Part shown: positions 42,850-51,711 of the stretch, one piece after another
How the letters are laid out: the number at the start of each line of letters is the position of its first letter
Numbering within the stretch: the first letter of the stretch is position 1
Source of the DNA: Neopusillimonas maritima
GTDB taxonomy: Bacteria; Pseudomonadota; Gammaproteobacteria; Burkholderiales; Burkholderiaceae_B
Assembly: GCF_003576595.1 (NCBI RefSeq)
Contig: NZ_NQOU01000001.1
Span: 436,337 to 500,336, forward strand
DNA length: 64,000 nucleotides
Direction: 5' to 3'
The notes under the pieces: generated by a model
What the model was told of the DNA's origin: nothing
Database searches by the model: none
What the model saw: the letters and a program-made list of their open reading frames with translations, nothing else
Made by a program: the position numbers and the translations under genes

Positions 42850-43452
42850 TTACCACCGTTGCGTGTCCGCCCCTGTGTCCAGCACAGGGCGCAGCTGCGC
42901 CGCAATTGCCTCTCGCGCACGAAAAATACGCGAGCGAACTGTTCCTATGGGACAACCCATCGCCTGGGCGATGTCCTCATAGCTCATACCTTCAATTTCT
43001 CGCAGCACAATAGCGGTGCGCAACTCTTCAGGCAGCGCATCGATTGCCTCATTAACTGTACTGATCACCTGCCGACTGGCCAGAACCGATTCGGGCGTGC
43101 TGATATCGGTTAGGTTGTCAATTTGGTCAAAAGTTTCATCATCTTCATTCGAAACAATTGAAGAAGACATCGGACGACGTTGACTGGAGGCCTGCCAGTT
43201 CCGCGCAGTATTGATCGCAATGCGATACAGCCACGTATAAAACGCGCTGTCGCCTCGGAATTGCGGCAAAGCACGGTACGCCTTAATAAACGCCTCTTGC
43301 GCCACATCTTCCACTTCGGAGGGCTCGCGGATCATACGCGACAATAAACGCATAATTTTGCGTTGGTACTTCAATACCAATAAGTCGTAAGCCCGCTTGT
43401 CACCCCGCTGAACGCGAGCAACCAGTTCCGCATCTACGTCACGCTCGCTCAC
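42850..43452 (-). CDS. rpoE: sigma-E type RNA polymerase sigma factor RpoE (AlgU)
   Basis: A 200-residue group IV sigma factor. Region 2 is visible as YDLLVLKYQRKIMRLLSRM and EDVAQEAFIKAYRALPQFRG, region 4 as LREIEGMSYEDIAQAMGCPIGTVRSRIFRAREAI (read in parts). It drives the envelope stress regulon under control of RseA. The GTG at 43452 (VSERDVDAELVARV) is the conserved start and is preceded by AGGGGG. It overlaps the YgfX-like gene by 14 bases. Confidence 0.95.
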   Translation of the reverse strand: MSERDVDAELVARVQRGDKRAYDLLVLKYQRKIMRLLSRMIREPSEVEDVAQEAFIKAYRALPQFRGDSAFYTWLYRIAINTARNWQASSQRRPMSSSIVSNEDDETFDQIDNLTDISTPESVLASRQVISTVNEAIDALPEELRTAIVLREIEGMSYEDIAQAMGCPIGTVRSRIFRAREAIAAQLRPVLDTGADTQRW

Positions 43453-43873
43453 GCACACCCCCTGCCGCCGCGATGTGTTGGGCAACCAGCATACCCAGCG
43501 CACGCCACGCCTGCTCGGGTACTCGAGATTTCCAGACTGTTAATTCCATAATTTCGTTCGCCCCGGAAGCTTCCTGTGTAAAGCGCAATGTCGTCCAAAA
43601 CGCATTGGGCCAGACCCGCTTCAATAATACCTGACGTTCACTTCCATGATGGGCGTCGTAGAACCAGCCCCCGTTTTCGAAACGCAAAGAACCCCGTGCG
43701 AATAAAGAATGCACAACGCGACGTCGGCAACACAAAAAAGTCGCCAACGTCGCGCTCAGGAACAGCACAAAGCTTTGAAACACAAGAATTAACGACACCA
43801 GCAAAAGCACAGTGACAGTGACAAACCAGACCCAAAAAGGCGTCCGGACCTGCCACACGACCGGCTTTTGCAT
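43439..43873 (-). CDS. small membrane protein of YgfX/CptA type
   Basis: A 144-residue protein with two adjacent hydrophobic segments (about residues 13-50: FWVWFVTVTVLLLVSLILVF and the next) and a soluble C-terminal half with SLRFENGGWFYD and PEQAWRALGMLVAQHI. This layout is that of the YgfX family of two-helix membrane proteins, some of which act on cell-division or cytoskeletal proteins, but similarity is weak. The ATG at 43873 follows AGGTGG; a GTG directly behind the fabF stop (43885) is possible. It overlaps rpoE, so it may report or tune sigma-E expression. Confidence 0.6.
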   Translation of the reverse strand: MQKPVVWQVRTPFWVWFVTVTVLLLVSLILVFQSFVLFLSATLATFLCCRRRVVHSLFARGSLRFENGGWFYDAHHGSERQVLLKRVWPNAFWTTLRFTQEASGANEIMELTVWKSRVPEQAWRALGMLVAQHIAAAGGVRERA

Positions 43874-43885
43874 TCCGGTTGCCAC

Positions 43886-45115
43886 CTAAACCCGTCGCAC
43901 CAGCATCGACCCGTTCGTGCCGCCAAAACCGAACGAATTAGACAGAGCGACATCAATTTTCATGTCGCGTGCCTCGTTGGCGCAATAATCAAGGTCACAA
44001 TCAGGATCTTGATTAAAAATGTTGATAGTAGGGGGCGACACTTGGTGATACACCGCCAGCGTTGTAAAAACGGCTTCGATTCCGCCCGCCGCGCCCAGTA
44101 AGTGGCCTGTCATGGATTTAGTGGAATTAACCACCAAATGACGCGCATGATCACCAAACGCAAGCTTCAGTGCTTCCGTTTCATTTTTATCGCCAAGAGG
44201 GGTTGATGTGCCGTGGGCATTGACATAAGAGATCTCGGTAGGATCGATGTCGCCGTTACGCATGGCCAACAACATTGCACGACGCGGACCGTCTTTGTCA
44301 GGCGAAGTAATATGATGGGCATCCGAGCTCATTCCGTATCCGGCAAACTCACCGTAAATACGAGCGCCGCGTTTACGGGCATGCTCATACTCCTCAAGAA
44401 CCAGCACACCGGCACCTTCACCAAGCACGAAGCCGTCCCGGTCGACATCCCAAGGCCGCGATGCAGTTTCCGGATCATCATTTCGAGTAGACAAGGCTCG
44501 CATGGCGGCAAAACCACCGACACCTAATGGTGAAACAGTCGACTCGGCACCACCGGCAACCATGACATCGGCATCCCCGTATTCGATGAGACGGGCGGCG
44601 TCGCCAATTGAGTGCAAACCTGTTGTGCAAGCTGACACCACGGCGTAGCTGGGCCCCTTCAAACCCAACATAATCGACAACTGTCCGGAAACGAGATTAA
44701 TGAGCGATCCCGGCACAAAAAACGGCGAAATACGCCGCGCGCCGCGCGCCAGATACTCGGATTGCGTTTCCTCGATGCGAGGTAAACCACCGATACCGGA
44801 ACCGACGATGACACCAATACGATCGGCATTCTCGTCGGTAACTTCCAGGCCGGCATCCTTCCATGCCTGCACGCCCGCCGCCACGCCGTAATGAATAAAG
44901 GTATCCATTTGCTTGGCTTCTTTGGCCGACATGTAGTCCGTGACGTCGAAATCCTTTACTTCCGCCGCGATCTGCGCGTTCAGACCTGAGGCATCAAAAC
45001 GTGTGATACGACCCACACCCGAACGCCCGCTAACCAAGTTACTCCAGGCGTTGTCGATATCATTCCCCACGGGCGAAATAATACCCAGACCCGTTATGAC
45101 GACACGTCGCTTCAC
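43886..45115 (-). CDS. fabF: 3-oxoacyl-ACP synthase II (KAS II)
   Basis: A 409-residue elongating ketoacyl-ACP synthase. The active cysteine is in VVSACTTGLHSIGDA, the two histidines in NAHGTSTPLGDK and STKSMTGHLLGAAGG. It extends acyl chains and helps make cis-vaccenate. It follows acpP after 140 bases containing hairpins and ends at the YgfX-like gene without a gap, so transcripts can continue into rpoE. Confidence 0.97.
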   Translation of the reverse strand: MKRRVVITGLGIISPVGNDIDNAWSNLVSGRSGVGRITRFDASGLNAQIAAEVKDFDVTDYMSAKEAKQMDTFIHYGVAAGVQAWKDAGLEVTDENADRIGVIVGSGIGGLPRIEETQSEYLARGARRISPFFVPGSLINLVSGQLSIMLGLKGPSYAVVSACTTGLHSIGDAARLIEYGDADVMVAGGAESTVSPLGVGGFAAMRALSTRNDDPETASRPWDVDRDGFVLGEGAGVLVLEEYEHARKRGARIYGEFAGYGMSSDAHHITSPDKDGPRRAMLLAMRNGDIDPTEISYVNAHGTSTPLGDKNETEALKLAFGDHARHLVVNSTKSMTGHLLGAAGGIEAVFTTLAVYHQVSPPTINIFNQDPDCDLDYCANEARDMKIDVALSNSFGFGGTNGSMLVRRV

Positions 45116-45138
45116 AGATGACTCCTAGAAATAAAAAA

Positions 45139-45209
45139 AGCGGTTTAAAGCCAGCCTATCCATGCAGGCGCAATTACTGCCACTGCCAATAGACTCTCTA
45201 GAAACCGCT
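45139..45209 (-). terminator. terminator-like long-loop hairpin between acpP and fabF
   Basis: On the minus strand AGCGGTTT (45209-45202) and AAACCGCT (45146-45139) form a perfect eight-base stem around 55 bases and are followed immediately by seven T. The position between two cotranscribed genes points to partial termination, which would favour acpP over fabF. The long loop makes it weaker than a standard terminator. Confidence 0.5.
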
Positions 45210-45216
45210 CCGACCC

Positions 45217-45237
45217 GAGTTGCGCTGAGCGCGACTC
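45217..45237 (-). promoter_or_regulatory. GC-rich hairpin behind acpP
   Basis: GAGT-GCGC arms pair with GCGC-ACTC around a three-base loop, with one unpaired base on each side, 18 bases beyond the acpP stop codon. It could protect the 3' end of an acpP-only mRNA. Confidence 0.4.
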
Positions 45238-45255
45238 CGAGCCTTTTTGTTGAAA

Positions 45256-45495
45256 TTATTCTTTGCTGTGCGAGTTGATGTACTCGACGGCTTGTTGAAC
45301 GGTCGTAATTTTCTCTGCTTCCTCGTCAGGGATTTCAGTTTCGAATTCGTCTTCGAGTGCCATTACGAGCTCGACCATATCGAGCGAATCGGCACCGAGG
45401 TCGTCAAGGAAGGAAGATTCGTTTTTGATCTCGGCTTCGTTAACGCCAAGTTGTTCAGCGACGATCTTCTTGACGCGCTGTTCGATGCTTTCCAT
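45256..45495 (-). CDS. acpP: acyl carrier protein
   Basis: A 79-residue acidic protein with the phosphopantetheine site Ser in [15 protein letters not shown] at about residue 38. It carries growing acyl chains for fatty acid and lipid A synthesis. [10 protein letters not shown] at 45495 has GGAG six bases upstream and is the conserved start. A TATAAT at 45533-45528 (minus) and a fold behind the gene suggest a short separate transcript in addition to reading from fabG. Confidence 0.97.
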   Translation of the reverse strand: MESIEQRVKKIVAEQLGVNEAEIKNESSFLDDLGADSLDMVELVMALEDEFETEIPDEEAEKITTVQQAVEYINSHSKE

Positions 45496-45527
45496 GCAGT
45501 TCTCCAATTAGGGAAAAATTCCCGCGA

Positions 45528-45533
45528 ATTATA
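45528..45533 (-). promoter_or_regulatory. probable -10 box of acpP
   Basis: A perfect TATAAT on the minus strand, 33 bases upstream of the acpP ATG. No good -35 hexamer is found at 16-18 bases, so strength is uncertain. Confidence 0.42.
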
Positions 45534-45639
45534 GCCAAACGTATTGAATAATAGGAAACGGCTATGACAAAAAAAACAGTGTTTCAATACTTGCCATACA
45601 CAAAGCTGTACCGGCGACAGCATTGGAACACCTCGTACC

Positions 45640-45660
45640 AAAACAGGATTTTAACCTGTA
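45640..45660 (-). terminator. weak terminator-like hairpin after fabG
   Basis: ACAGG and CCTGT pair around a seven-base loop a few bases after the fabG stop and are followed by TTTT. The stem is short, so only partial termination is expected before acpP. Confidence 0.35.
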
Positions 45661-45667
45661 TGAATCA

Positions 45668-46408
45668 TCACATGTACATCCCGCCATTTACATGAAGCGT
45701 TGTACCTGTAATGTAACCTGCCTCGGGTGCTGCCAAAAAAGCCACGGCATTCGCAATATCGGCCGGTGCGCCCAAGCGTCCCAGCGGAATTTGAGATAAA
45801 AGTGCCGAAGTTTGCGCTTCACCCAATGCGCGCGTCATGTCAGTTTCAATAAAACCCGGCGCAACGCAATTTACCGTAATATCGCGGCTGCCCAGCTCAC
45901 GCGCCAGGGCTTTGGTCATCCCGGTGACGCCGGCTTTTGCCGCTGCATAATTGGCCTGACCAGGATTGCCGCTGGCACCGACAACCGAGGTGATATTGAT
46001 TATCCGCCCCCAACGCGCTTTCATCATAGTTTTGAGTACGCCTCGCGACAAACGGAAAACCGCAGAAAGATTGGTGTTGATCACATCCGACCAATCATCA
46101 TCCTTCAGGCGCATCGCCAGGTTGTCACGTGTAATACCCGCATTATTGACCAAAATGTGCGGCCCGCCTTCATTGGCTCCGATATCCGCCAACAAGGCAT
46201 CGCATGCAGCGCCGTCTGTTACGTTCAGCACGACCCCGCGCCCACCAAAGTCGGCCAGCATGGCCGAAATGCTATCGGCCCCACCTTGCGACGTTGCCGT
46301 TCCAACCACCTTCGCGCCCCGTGCGGCCAGTTCAAGGGCAATGGCTTTACCAATCCCACGCGTTGCGCCGGTTACCAGCGCAACCTTTCCTTCCAGTTGC
46401 TCACTCAT
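45668..46408 (-). CDS. fabG: 3-oxoacyl-ACP reductase
   Basis: A 246-residue NADPH-dependent short-chain dehydrogenase for the first reduction of fatty acid elongation. The nucleotide-binding TGATRGIGKAIALELA is at residues 14-29; the catalytic Ser is in NITSVVGASG and Tyr/Lys in YAAAKAG. It overlaps fabD by four bases and is followed by acpP after 172 bases. Confidence 0.97.
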   Translation of the reverse strand: MSEQLEGKVALVTGATRGIGKAIALELAARGAKVVGTATSQGGADSISAMLADFGGRGVVLNVTDGAACDALLADIGANEGGPHILVNNAGITRDNLAMRLKDDDWSDVINTNLSAVFRLSRGVLKTMMKARWGRIINITSVVGASGNPGQANYAAAKAGVTGMTKALARELGSRDITVNCVAPGFIETDMTRALGEAQTSALLSQIPLGRLGAPADIANAVAFLAAPEAGYITGTTLHVNGGMYM

Positions 46409-47343
46409 GATGCCCCCTTGATGGTTTCCAACACCGAATCCAGCGACGCGGGATCCGTAATCGACAGACCGACAAGATCTCGGTCGATACGCTTGGTAAG
46501 ACCTGCCAGCACTTTACCCGGCCCACACTCGACAACATGGGTGACACCCTGAGCTTTCATTGCCTGCAATGTCTCGACCCAGCGCACCGGGTGCCAGGCC
46601 TGGCGAACCAACGCATTTTTGATGGCTTCAGGCTCCGCAGGAGAAGCCACATCGACATTGTTGACCAAAGGCACCTGAGGGGGCATGAGGTTGACACCGG
46701 CCAATGCGTTCTGAAGCACTTTGGCGGCAGGCTCGAGCAAGCTTGAGTGAAAAGGGGCGGAGACAGGCAAAACCAAAGCACGCTTGGCGCCTGCCTCGCG
46801 TGCCCGCTCACAAGCACGTTCCACCGCCGCCTTATGACCGGCAATCACGACTTGCGCCGGCGCGTTGTAATTTACAGCCTCGACGATCTCGCCTTGTGCG
46901 GACTCGGCGCATAACCGGCGAACCTGATCATCATCCAGCCCCAGAATCGCCGCCATTCCACCACTGCCCACCGGTACCGCTGCCTGCATGGCATCAGCAC
47001 GAACACGCACAAGACGCACCGCATCGGCCAAAGTAAGCGCGTTAACCGCTGTCAGGGCGGAATACTCACCCAAACTGTGCCCTGCCACCAGGTGCGGCAC
47101 CGGGCCGCCGGCATCACGCCAGGCACGGTAAACGGCAACAGACGCGCTTAACATCACTGGCTGGGTGTTGGTGGTTAAATTCAGGTCTTCAGCAGGGCCT
47201 TGAGCAATAAGCGCGGCCAGATCCTGACCCAGCGCATCAGACGCTTCGGCGAGCGCAGCCTGCACAATGGAATTACCTGACCAGGCATCCATCATACCTA
47301 CGGATTGAGACCCTTGCCCCGGAAATACAAAAGCAACTTTCAT
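46405..47343 (-). CDS. fabD: malonyl-CoA:ACP transacylase
   Basis: A 312-residue enzyme that moves malonyl groups from CoA to ACP. The start FVFPGQGSQSVGM and the active serine in VAGHSLGEYSAL (about residue 92) are typical, as is the His in VSAPFHSSLLEPA. It lies between fabH (51-base gap) and fabG (overlap). Confidence 0.97.
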   Translation of the reverse strand: MKVAFVFPGQGSQSVGMMDAWSGNSIVQAALAEASDALGQDLAALIAQGPAEDLNLTTNTQPVMLSASVAVYRAWRDAGGPVPHLVAGHSLGEYSALTAVNALTLADAVRLVRVRADAMQAAVPVGSGGMAAILGLDDDQVRRLCAESAQGEIVEAVNYNAPAQVVIAGHKAAVERACERAREAGAKRALVLPVSAPFHSSLLEPAAKVLQNALAGVNLMPPQVPLVNNVDVASPAEPEAIKNALVRQAWHPVRWVETLQAMKAQGVTHVVECGPGKVLAGLTKRIDRDLVGLSITDPASLDSVLETIKGAS

Positions 47344-47394
47344 GACAATTGAATTGATTTATTTGAACGCGAAATATGGCAAATTTGCGTGATT

Positions 47395-48369
47395 TTACAT
47401 GCGGGCAAGCACAGAGCCCCAAGTGAACCCGCCACCCACACCTTGCATGAGTACCACATCCCCTTTTTTGATACGGCCGTCACGCCGAGCGACATCAAGC
47501 GCAAGCGGCACGCTGGCAGCGGAGGTGTTGGCATGTTGATCGAGTGTAATAACAATTTTTTCTGTGGGAATGCCCAACTTTTTACCCAGGAAATTAAGGA
47601 TACGGACATTCGCCTGATGCGGAACCATCCAATCGACATCCGCCAAACCAACGCCGGCCGACCGACACACATCGTGCGCAGACTTAGACAATGCATTAAC
47701 CGCCATTTTAAACACGGCCTGACCATCCATTCGCACAAAGGGATCACCCACTACCTGCCCGGCTTCTATACGACCGTTGGCACATAAAATGCCCTGTTGG
47801 CTGCCGTCGGCATGAAGCTCTGCGGCCAGAATGCCCGGCTCATCGGCTGCCTTGAGCACCACTGCGCCCGCACCATCGCCAAACAGCACACAAGTGCGTC
47901 GATCGTCCCAATCAAGGATACTGGAAAAGATTTCGGCGCCGATGACCAGCGCGGTACGTGCACGGCCCGCCTGAATAAACGCATCGGCAGTGGTTAACGC
48001 GTAAACAAAACCACTGCACACGGCCTGCACATCGAATGCCGCTCCCTGACGAATGCCCAATTGAGCTTGCACCAGGCATGCCGTACTGGGAAAAATGACG
48101 TCAGGCGTTGACGTAGCCACAATCAGCAAATCGATATCGGTGGGACCAACCCCCGCATCAGCCATCGCAATTTTTGCCGCCTCAGTGGCCAGCATGCTGG
48201 TTTTAACATCCGGGCCGGCGATATGCCGTTGCCGGATACCCGTGCGCTCGGTAATCCATTCATCGGAGGTTTCGACCCCCCGGGTCGCCAATTCAGCGGC
48301 CAGATCATCGTTTGACACCACACGAGGCGGCAAATAGCCCCCCGTTCCTGCTATCTTGGCATAAGGCAT
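47395..48369 (-). CDS. fabH: 3-oxoacyl-ACP synthase III (KAS III)
   Basis: A 324-residue condensing enzyme that starts fatty acid synthesis from acetyl-CoA and malonyl-ACP. The catalytic triad is visible: Cys in [13 protein letters not shown], His in [10 protein letters not shown] and Asn in [11 protein letters not shown]. Conserved start and length. It follows plsX by 28 bases. Confidence 0.97.
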   Translation of the reverse strand: MPYAKIAGTGGYLPPRVVSNDDLAAELATRGVETSDEWITERTGIRQRHIAGPDVKTSMLATEAAKIAMADAGVGPTDIDLLIVATSTPDVIFPSTACLVQAQLGIRQGAAFDVQAVCSGFVYALTTADAFIQAGRARTALVIGAEIFSSILDWDDRRTCVLFGDGAGAVVLKAADEPGILAAELHADGSQQGILCANGRIEAGQVVGDPFVRMDGQAVFKMAVNALSKSAHDVCRSAGVGLADVDWMVPHQANVRILNFLGKKLGIPTEKIVITLDQHANTSAASVPLALDVARRDGRIKKGDVVLMQGVGGGFTWGSVLARM

Positions 48370-48397
48370 AGTGAAACCACTTCCATTGGATGGCAGC

Positions 48398-49480
48398 CTA
48401 TGCTGCCCGACCCGTTACATCGTTAGACACATTCGCTTGCAGCGACTTGGCTTTGGCAAGGCTTTGATGCAAGTCATGAATTGCCGTCGTCGTTCCTTCC
48501 AGAAGGCCGTTATTTACGGCTTCCCTTGCGCGCTGCAAGGCGCAGCCAAAAGCATAAACATCCGCAGAGCCATGGCTTTTAATGACAATACCCCGCAAAC
48601 CCAGCAAAGCGGCGCCATTGTAACGGCGGTTATCCACTTTCTTACGAAAACGATTCAACACCGGCGACGCAATCAGCCCCGCCAACATCGACAAAATCCC
48701 GCTTTTGAACTCAGCGCGAATCATGGTTGCCACCATACGCGCCAGGCCTTCCATGGACTTCAGAACGACATTACCCACAAAACCATCGCAAACAATGACG
48801 TCGACAGTACCTTTGCAAATATCATCGCCTTCGACATTGCCGTAAAAATTCAGACCACTGCCACGCAACAACTCAGCCGCTTGCTTAACGACTTCGTTTC
48901 CCTTGATGACTTCTTCACCTATATTCAACAAGCCAACTTTGGGCGCACTAGTGCCGTAAAGTGCACTCACCAGAGCCGTACCCATAATGGCGAACTGCAA
49001 CAGATGCTGCGCTGAACAATCGACGTTGGCGCCCAAATCGAGAACAGTGGTTGCGCCGCCATGCTGATTGGGAATCGACGCGGCGATTGCCGGTCGATCA
49101 ATGCCGTCGAGCGTTTTCAACACATAACGTGAAATCGCCATCCAGGCGCCGGTATTCCCAGCGGAAATGCAGGCGTCCGCGACCCCATCTTTGACCGCCT
49201 GTGCTGCAACCCGCATGGAAGAATCTTTCTTGCGGCGCAAAGCGACCTCGACCGGGTCGTCCATAGCGACGACTTCGGAGGCGGGAAGTATTTGATACCA
49301 ATCGGCACGGTCGCAACCTAACCGCGCCAACTGAGACTGAATGGCGACGGCGTCACCAACCAGCAAGAAGGTGGTATCGGGAAAACGTTGCGCAAACTGG
49401 TATGAAGCGGTAACCGTAACGGAAACCCCTACATCACCGCCCATACAGTCTACGGCGATTCGAATCTTCTTATGTGGCAT
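48398..49480 (-). CDS. plsX: phosphate acyltransferase PlsX
   Basis: A 360-residue enzyme that makes acyl-phosphate from acyl-ACP for PlsY and phospholipid synthesis. Family parts are [16 protein letters not shown] near the start, [12 protein letters not shown]-type region ([13 protein letters not shown]) and [19 protein letters not shown]. It sits between rpmF and fabH, the conserved order. Confidence 0.96.
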   Translation of the reverse strand: MPHKKIRIAVDCMGGDVGVSVTVTASYQFAQRFPDTTFLLVGDAVAIQSQLARLGCDRADWYQILPASEVVAMDDPVEVALRRKKDSSMRVAAQAVKDGVADACISAGNTGAWMAISRYVLKTLDGIDRPAIAASIPNQHGGATTVLDLGANVDCSAQHLLQFAIMGTALVSALYGTSAPKVGLLNIGEEVIKGNEVVKQAAELLRGSGLNFYGNVEGDDICKGTVDVIVCDGFVGNVVLKSMEGLARMVATMIRAEFKSGILSMLAGLIASPVLNRFRKKVDNRRYNGAALLGLRGIVIKSHGSADVYAFGCALQRAREAVNNGLLEGTTTAIHDLHQSLAKAKSLQANVSNDVTGRAA

Positions 49481-49519
49481 TAATTAGGCAACCTGACAGC
49501 AGATTGCTGAAATACCGGT

Positions 49520-49702
49520 TTATTCGTCGTTCTTTGTTTTCAGCACTTTACGGCCACGATAGAAACCGTTGGGGCTGATGTGATGACGAAGATGCAATTC
49601 GCCTGTGTTTGGCTCGATCGCTGTGGGAGGCGTGGTAAGAGAATCGTGCGCACGATGCATTCCGCGCTTGGACGAACTCTTTTTATTTTGTTGAACAGCC
49701 AT
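49520..49702 (-). CDS. rpmF: 50S ribosomal protein L32
   Basis: A 60-residue basic protein beginning [20 protein letters not shown], ending in a Lys-rich tail. No zinc cysteines are present. It sits between yceD and plsX, which couples ribosome supply to lipid synthesis genes in many bacteria. CAGGAG precedes the ATG. Confidence 0.97.
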   Translation of the reverse strand: MAVQQNKKSSSKRGMHRAHDSLTTPPTAIEPNTGELHLRHHISPNGFYRGRKVLKTKNDE

Positions 49703-49752
49703 GATGACTCCTGGTAAAGGGGTGTTTTACCCCCGGGGTTAATTCAAAATAA

Positions 49753-50283
49753 TCAATTCTTTTTAAGCTGCTCAAGCACCGAGAATGGTGATTGACGCCT
49801 GGTTTCCTGTTCCTGGGAAGAGGCAGACCGATCTGCCTGAATTCCGTTATCCGACGGGCACTCGTGATGCTTTGGCACATAAGGCATCGCCAGGATCAGT
49901 TCGTCTTCAACAAAGCCTAGCACGCTAAACCGTTTTGACCCAACAATACGCTCGATACCGTCATCATCAAGATCGTCGGTCTCCTGCTCAGCCGGTGTTC
50001 GCACCAGCTCAACCCGGTTATCGACGTTGATATTGCAAATAAACGGACGCAGGCAACGCTGGCATTCAAGCATGGGTTCTGCGTGCGCGGTAACGTGCAA
50101 AAAGTACCGACCGGAAGCAGTGTTTTCACCTTCCAGCGTCCAGTTCACAAAGCTTTTACGCTGTGCATCAGGCTGGGCAAGCTGGCCATCCAGCATACGG
50201 GTAAACAACCCTAAAGGCGCCTGACCCTGCAAAAACGACCCCGCCCGCGCAAAACCAAGGGCGTCGATAAGTGAATCACTCAC
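49753..50283 (-). CDS. yceD: YceD/DUF177 family protein (23S rRNA accumulation protein type)
   Basis: A 176-residue protein of the YceD family, needed for normal 23S rRNA levels in E. coli. It has the family pair CQRCLRPF and the acidic DDLDDDGIERI stretch, with a Cys/Asp-rich end. The GTG at 50283 (VSDSLIDALGFARAG) aligns with the usual N-terminus and lies about 28 bases after the transcription start; the ATG at 50313 would begin at or before the start of the mRNA from the promoter found here. First gene of the yceD-rpmF-plsX-fab cluster. Confidence 0.88.
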   Translation of the reverse strand: MSDSLIDALGFARAGSFLQGQAPLGLFTRMLDGQLAQPDAQRKSFVNWTLEGENTASGRYFLHVTAHAEPMLECQRCLRPFICNINVDNRVELVRTPAEQETDDLDDDGIERIVGSKRFSVLGFVEDELILAMPYVPKHHECPSDNGIQADRSASSQEQETRRQSPFSVLEQLKKN

Positions 50284-50316
50284 GGGTTGCTCTTTGCCTA
50301 TTAAAGAAAACATTAG

Positions 50317-50346
50317 ATAATACCGCTTTCACCACTCTTGCGTCAA
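50317..50346 (-). promoter_or_regulatory. promoter of the yceD-rpmF-plsX-fabHDG cluster
   Basis: On the minus strand TTGACG (50346-50341) and TATTAT (50322-50317) are 18 bases apart; the -35 matches consensus at five of six positions and the -10 at five of six. The start of transcription would be near 50310. Confidence 0.65.
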
Positions 50347-50369
50347 ACCTTCTGGAAGAACCCCGGCCT

Positions 50370-50954
50370 ATGCGTCTGATTCTGGCATCAAGCTCACCTT
50401 ACCGCCGCGCACTGCTTGAAAGACTGCGGTTGCCATTCGAAACCATTGCACCCGACATCGACGAAACTCCCCTGGAAAACGAAAGCCCGGTTGAGCTTGC
50501 TCTGCGGCTGGCGAAGGAAAAGGCAACGGTCATTGCCAAAATCAGCCCAAGTGCCGTCGTCATTGGGTCCGACCAGGTGGCGACCATTAATGGTGTCGCT
50601 ATCGGCAAACCAGGCAACCATGAGCGCGCAATGAATCAGCTTAAAATGCTAAGCGGCCAGACGGTCATGTTCCACACCGCGCTGTGCGTCTCGCACGAAG
50701 GGGTAACGGAAACTGAAAATATCGTTACTCATTGCCGCTTCCGGGTGCTTAACGAAGCCGAAATTCACTATTACCTCGACCAGGAAAAACCCTACGACAC
50801 GGCCGGCAGCGCCAAGGCCGAGTCTCTGGGCATCACGCTGATGGAACATATCCGCTCGGACGACCCTACCGCCATTATCGGCCTTCCGCTCATCACATTA
50901 AGCAATATGCTGCGCCGGTTTAACATTAATCCTTTGCAACCGGATTCGCCGTAA
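50370..50954 (+). CDS. Maf family nucleotide pyrophosphatase (YceF type)
   Basis: A 194-residue house-cleaning NTP pyrophosphatase. The start MRLILASSSPYRRALLERL and the pattern SDQVA near residue 68 are typical; members of the YceF branch hydrolyse modified m7GTP, while other Maf proteins act on dTTP/UTP. The frame is open 33 codons further upstream but overlaps yceD. It is divergent from yceD and followed by the methyltransferase gene after two bases. Confidence 0.92.
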   Translation: MRLILASSSPYRRALLERLRLPFETIAPDIDETPLENESPVELALRLAKEKATVIAKISPSAVVIGSDQVATINGVAIGKPGNHERAMNQLKMLSGQTVMFHTALCVSHEGVTETENIVTHCRFRVLNEAEIHYYLDQEKPYDTAGSAKAESLGITLMEHIRSDDPTAIIGLPLITLSNMLRRFNINPLQPDSP

Positions 50955-50956
50955 CC

Positions 50957-51664
50957 ATGCCACAGACTCTTCATTTGATCCCTGTCAGCCTGGGGGAAAG
51001 CCCCGCATCACGCTGGCTCCCTCTCGAAGCACAAACGAAGGCAAGCAAGCTTGATTACTACATCGCCGAGAACGCCAAAACCGCGCGCGCGTTCTTGAAG
51101 TTGATCGGCACCGAAAAGCCAGTACAAGACATCACCATCCACGCATTGTCCCGCAACACCGACGCTGCGCAAATACGCCAGTGGCTAAAGCAATCAGGCG
51201 TAACCGGCGACATCGGCCTGGTATCCGAAGCAGGATGCCCTGCTGTGGCCGACCCCGGCGCACTGGTCGTACAAACCGCTCATGAAATGGGAATACGGGT
51301 GGCGCCCTGGACAGGCCCCTCCTCAATCATTCTTGGGCTAATGGCAAGCGGCCTGAATGGGCAGAATTTTGTATTTCATGGCTATGCGCCTGTTGCCCCC
51401 GCTGAACGGGCACAACAGCTGCGCGCATGGGAGGCTGCGTCACGCAAAGCCCGGCAAACACAAATATTCATTGAAACACCGTACCGCAACGATGCCATGT
51501 TCGAAACCTTGATCCTGACACTTTCCGGATCTACCCGACTCTGTATCGCACGCGCCCTCACCACCGACCATGAATGGATACAAACCCACTCTATCGATGA
51601 CTGGAAAAAACGGCCTGCCCCGGTTTTACAGAAACAACCCACTTTATTTCTCTTTCAGGCCTGA
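50957..51664 (+). CDS. RsmI-like tetrapyrrole-methylase family protein
   Basis: A 235-residue SAM-dependent methyltransferase of the RsmI/CbiF fold. Visible family features are YYIAENAKTARAFLKLIG, the glycine-rich loop GLVSEAGCPAVADPGALVV and GPSSIILGLMASG. Genuine RsmI, which methylates C1402 of 16S rRNA, starts with a LyxVaTPIGNLxD sequence; here it is LHLIPVSLGES, so this is the second, shorter paralogue known next to maf in proteobacteria. The substrate is not established. Confidence 0.87.
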   Translation: MPQTLHLIPVSLGESPASRWLPLEAQTKASKLDYYIAENAKTARAFLKLIGTEKPVQDITIHALSRNTDAAQIRQWLKQSGVTGDIGLVSEAGCPAVADPGALVVQTAHEMGIRVAPWTGPSSIILGLMASGLNGQNFVFHGYAPVAPAERAQQLRAWEAASRKARQTQIFIETPYRNDAMFETLILTLSGSTRLCIARALTTDHEWIQTHSIDDWKKRPAPVLQKQPTLFLFQA

Positions 51665-51711
51665 TTCAGCAAATCATGACATGGCAAGCACCGGTGGGTA
51701 ACAACCAGCCA

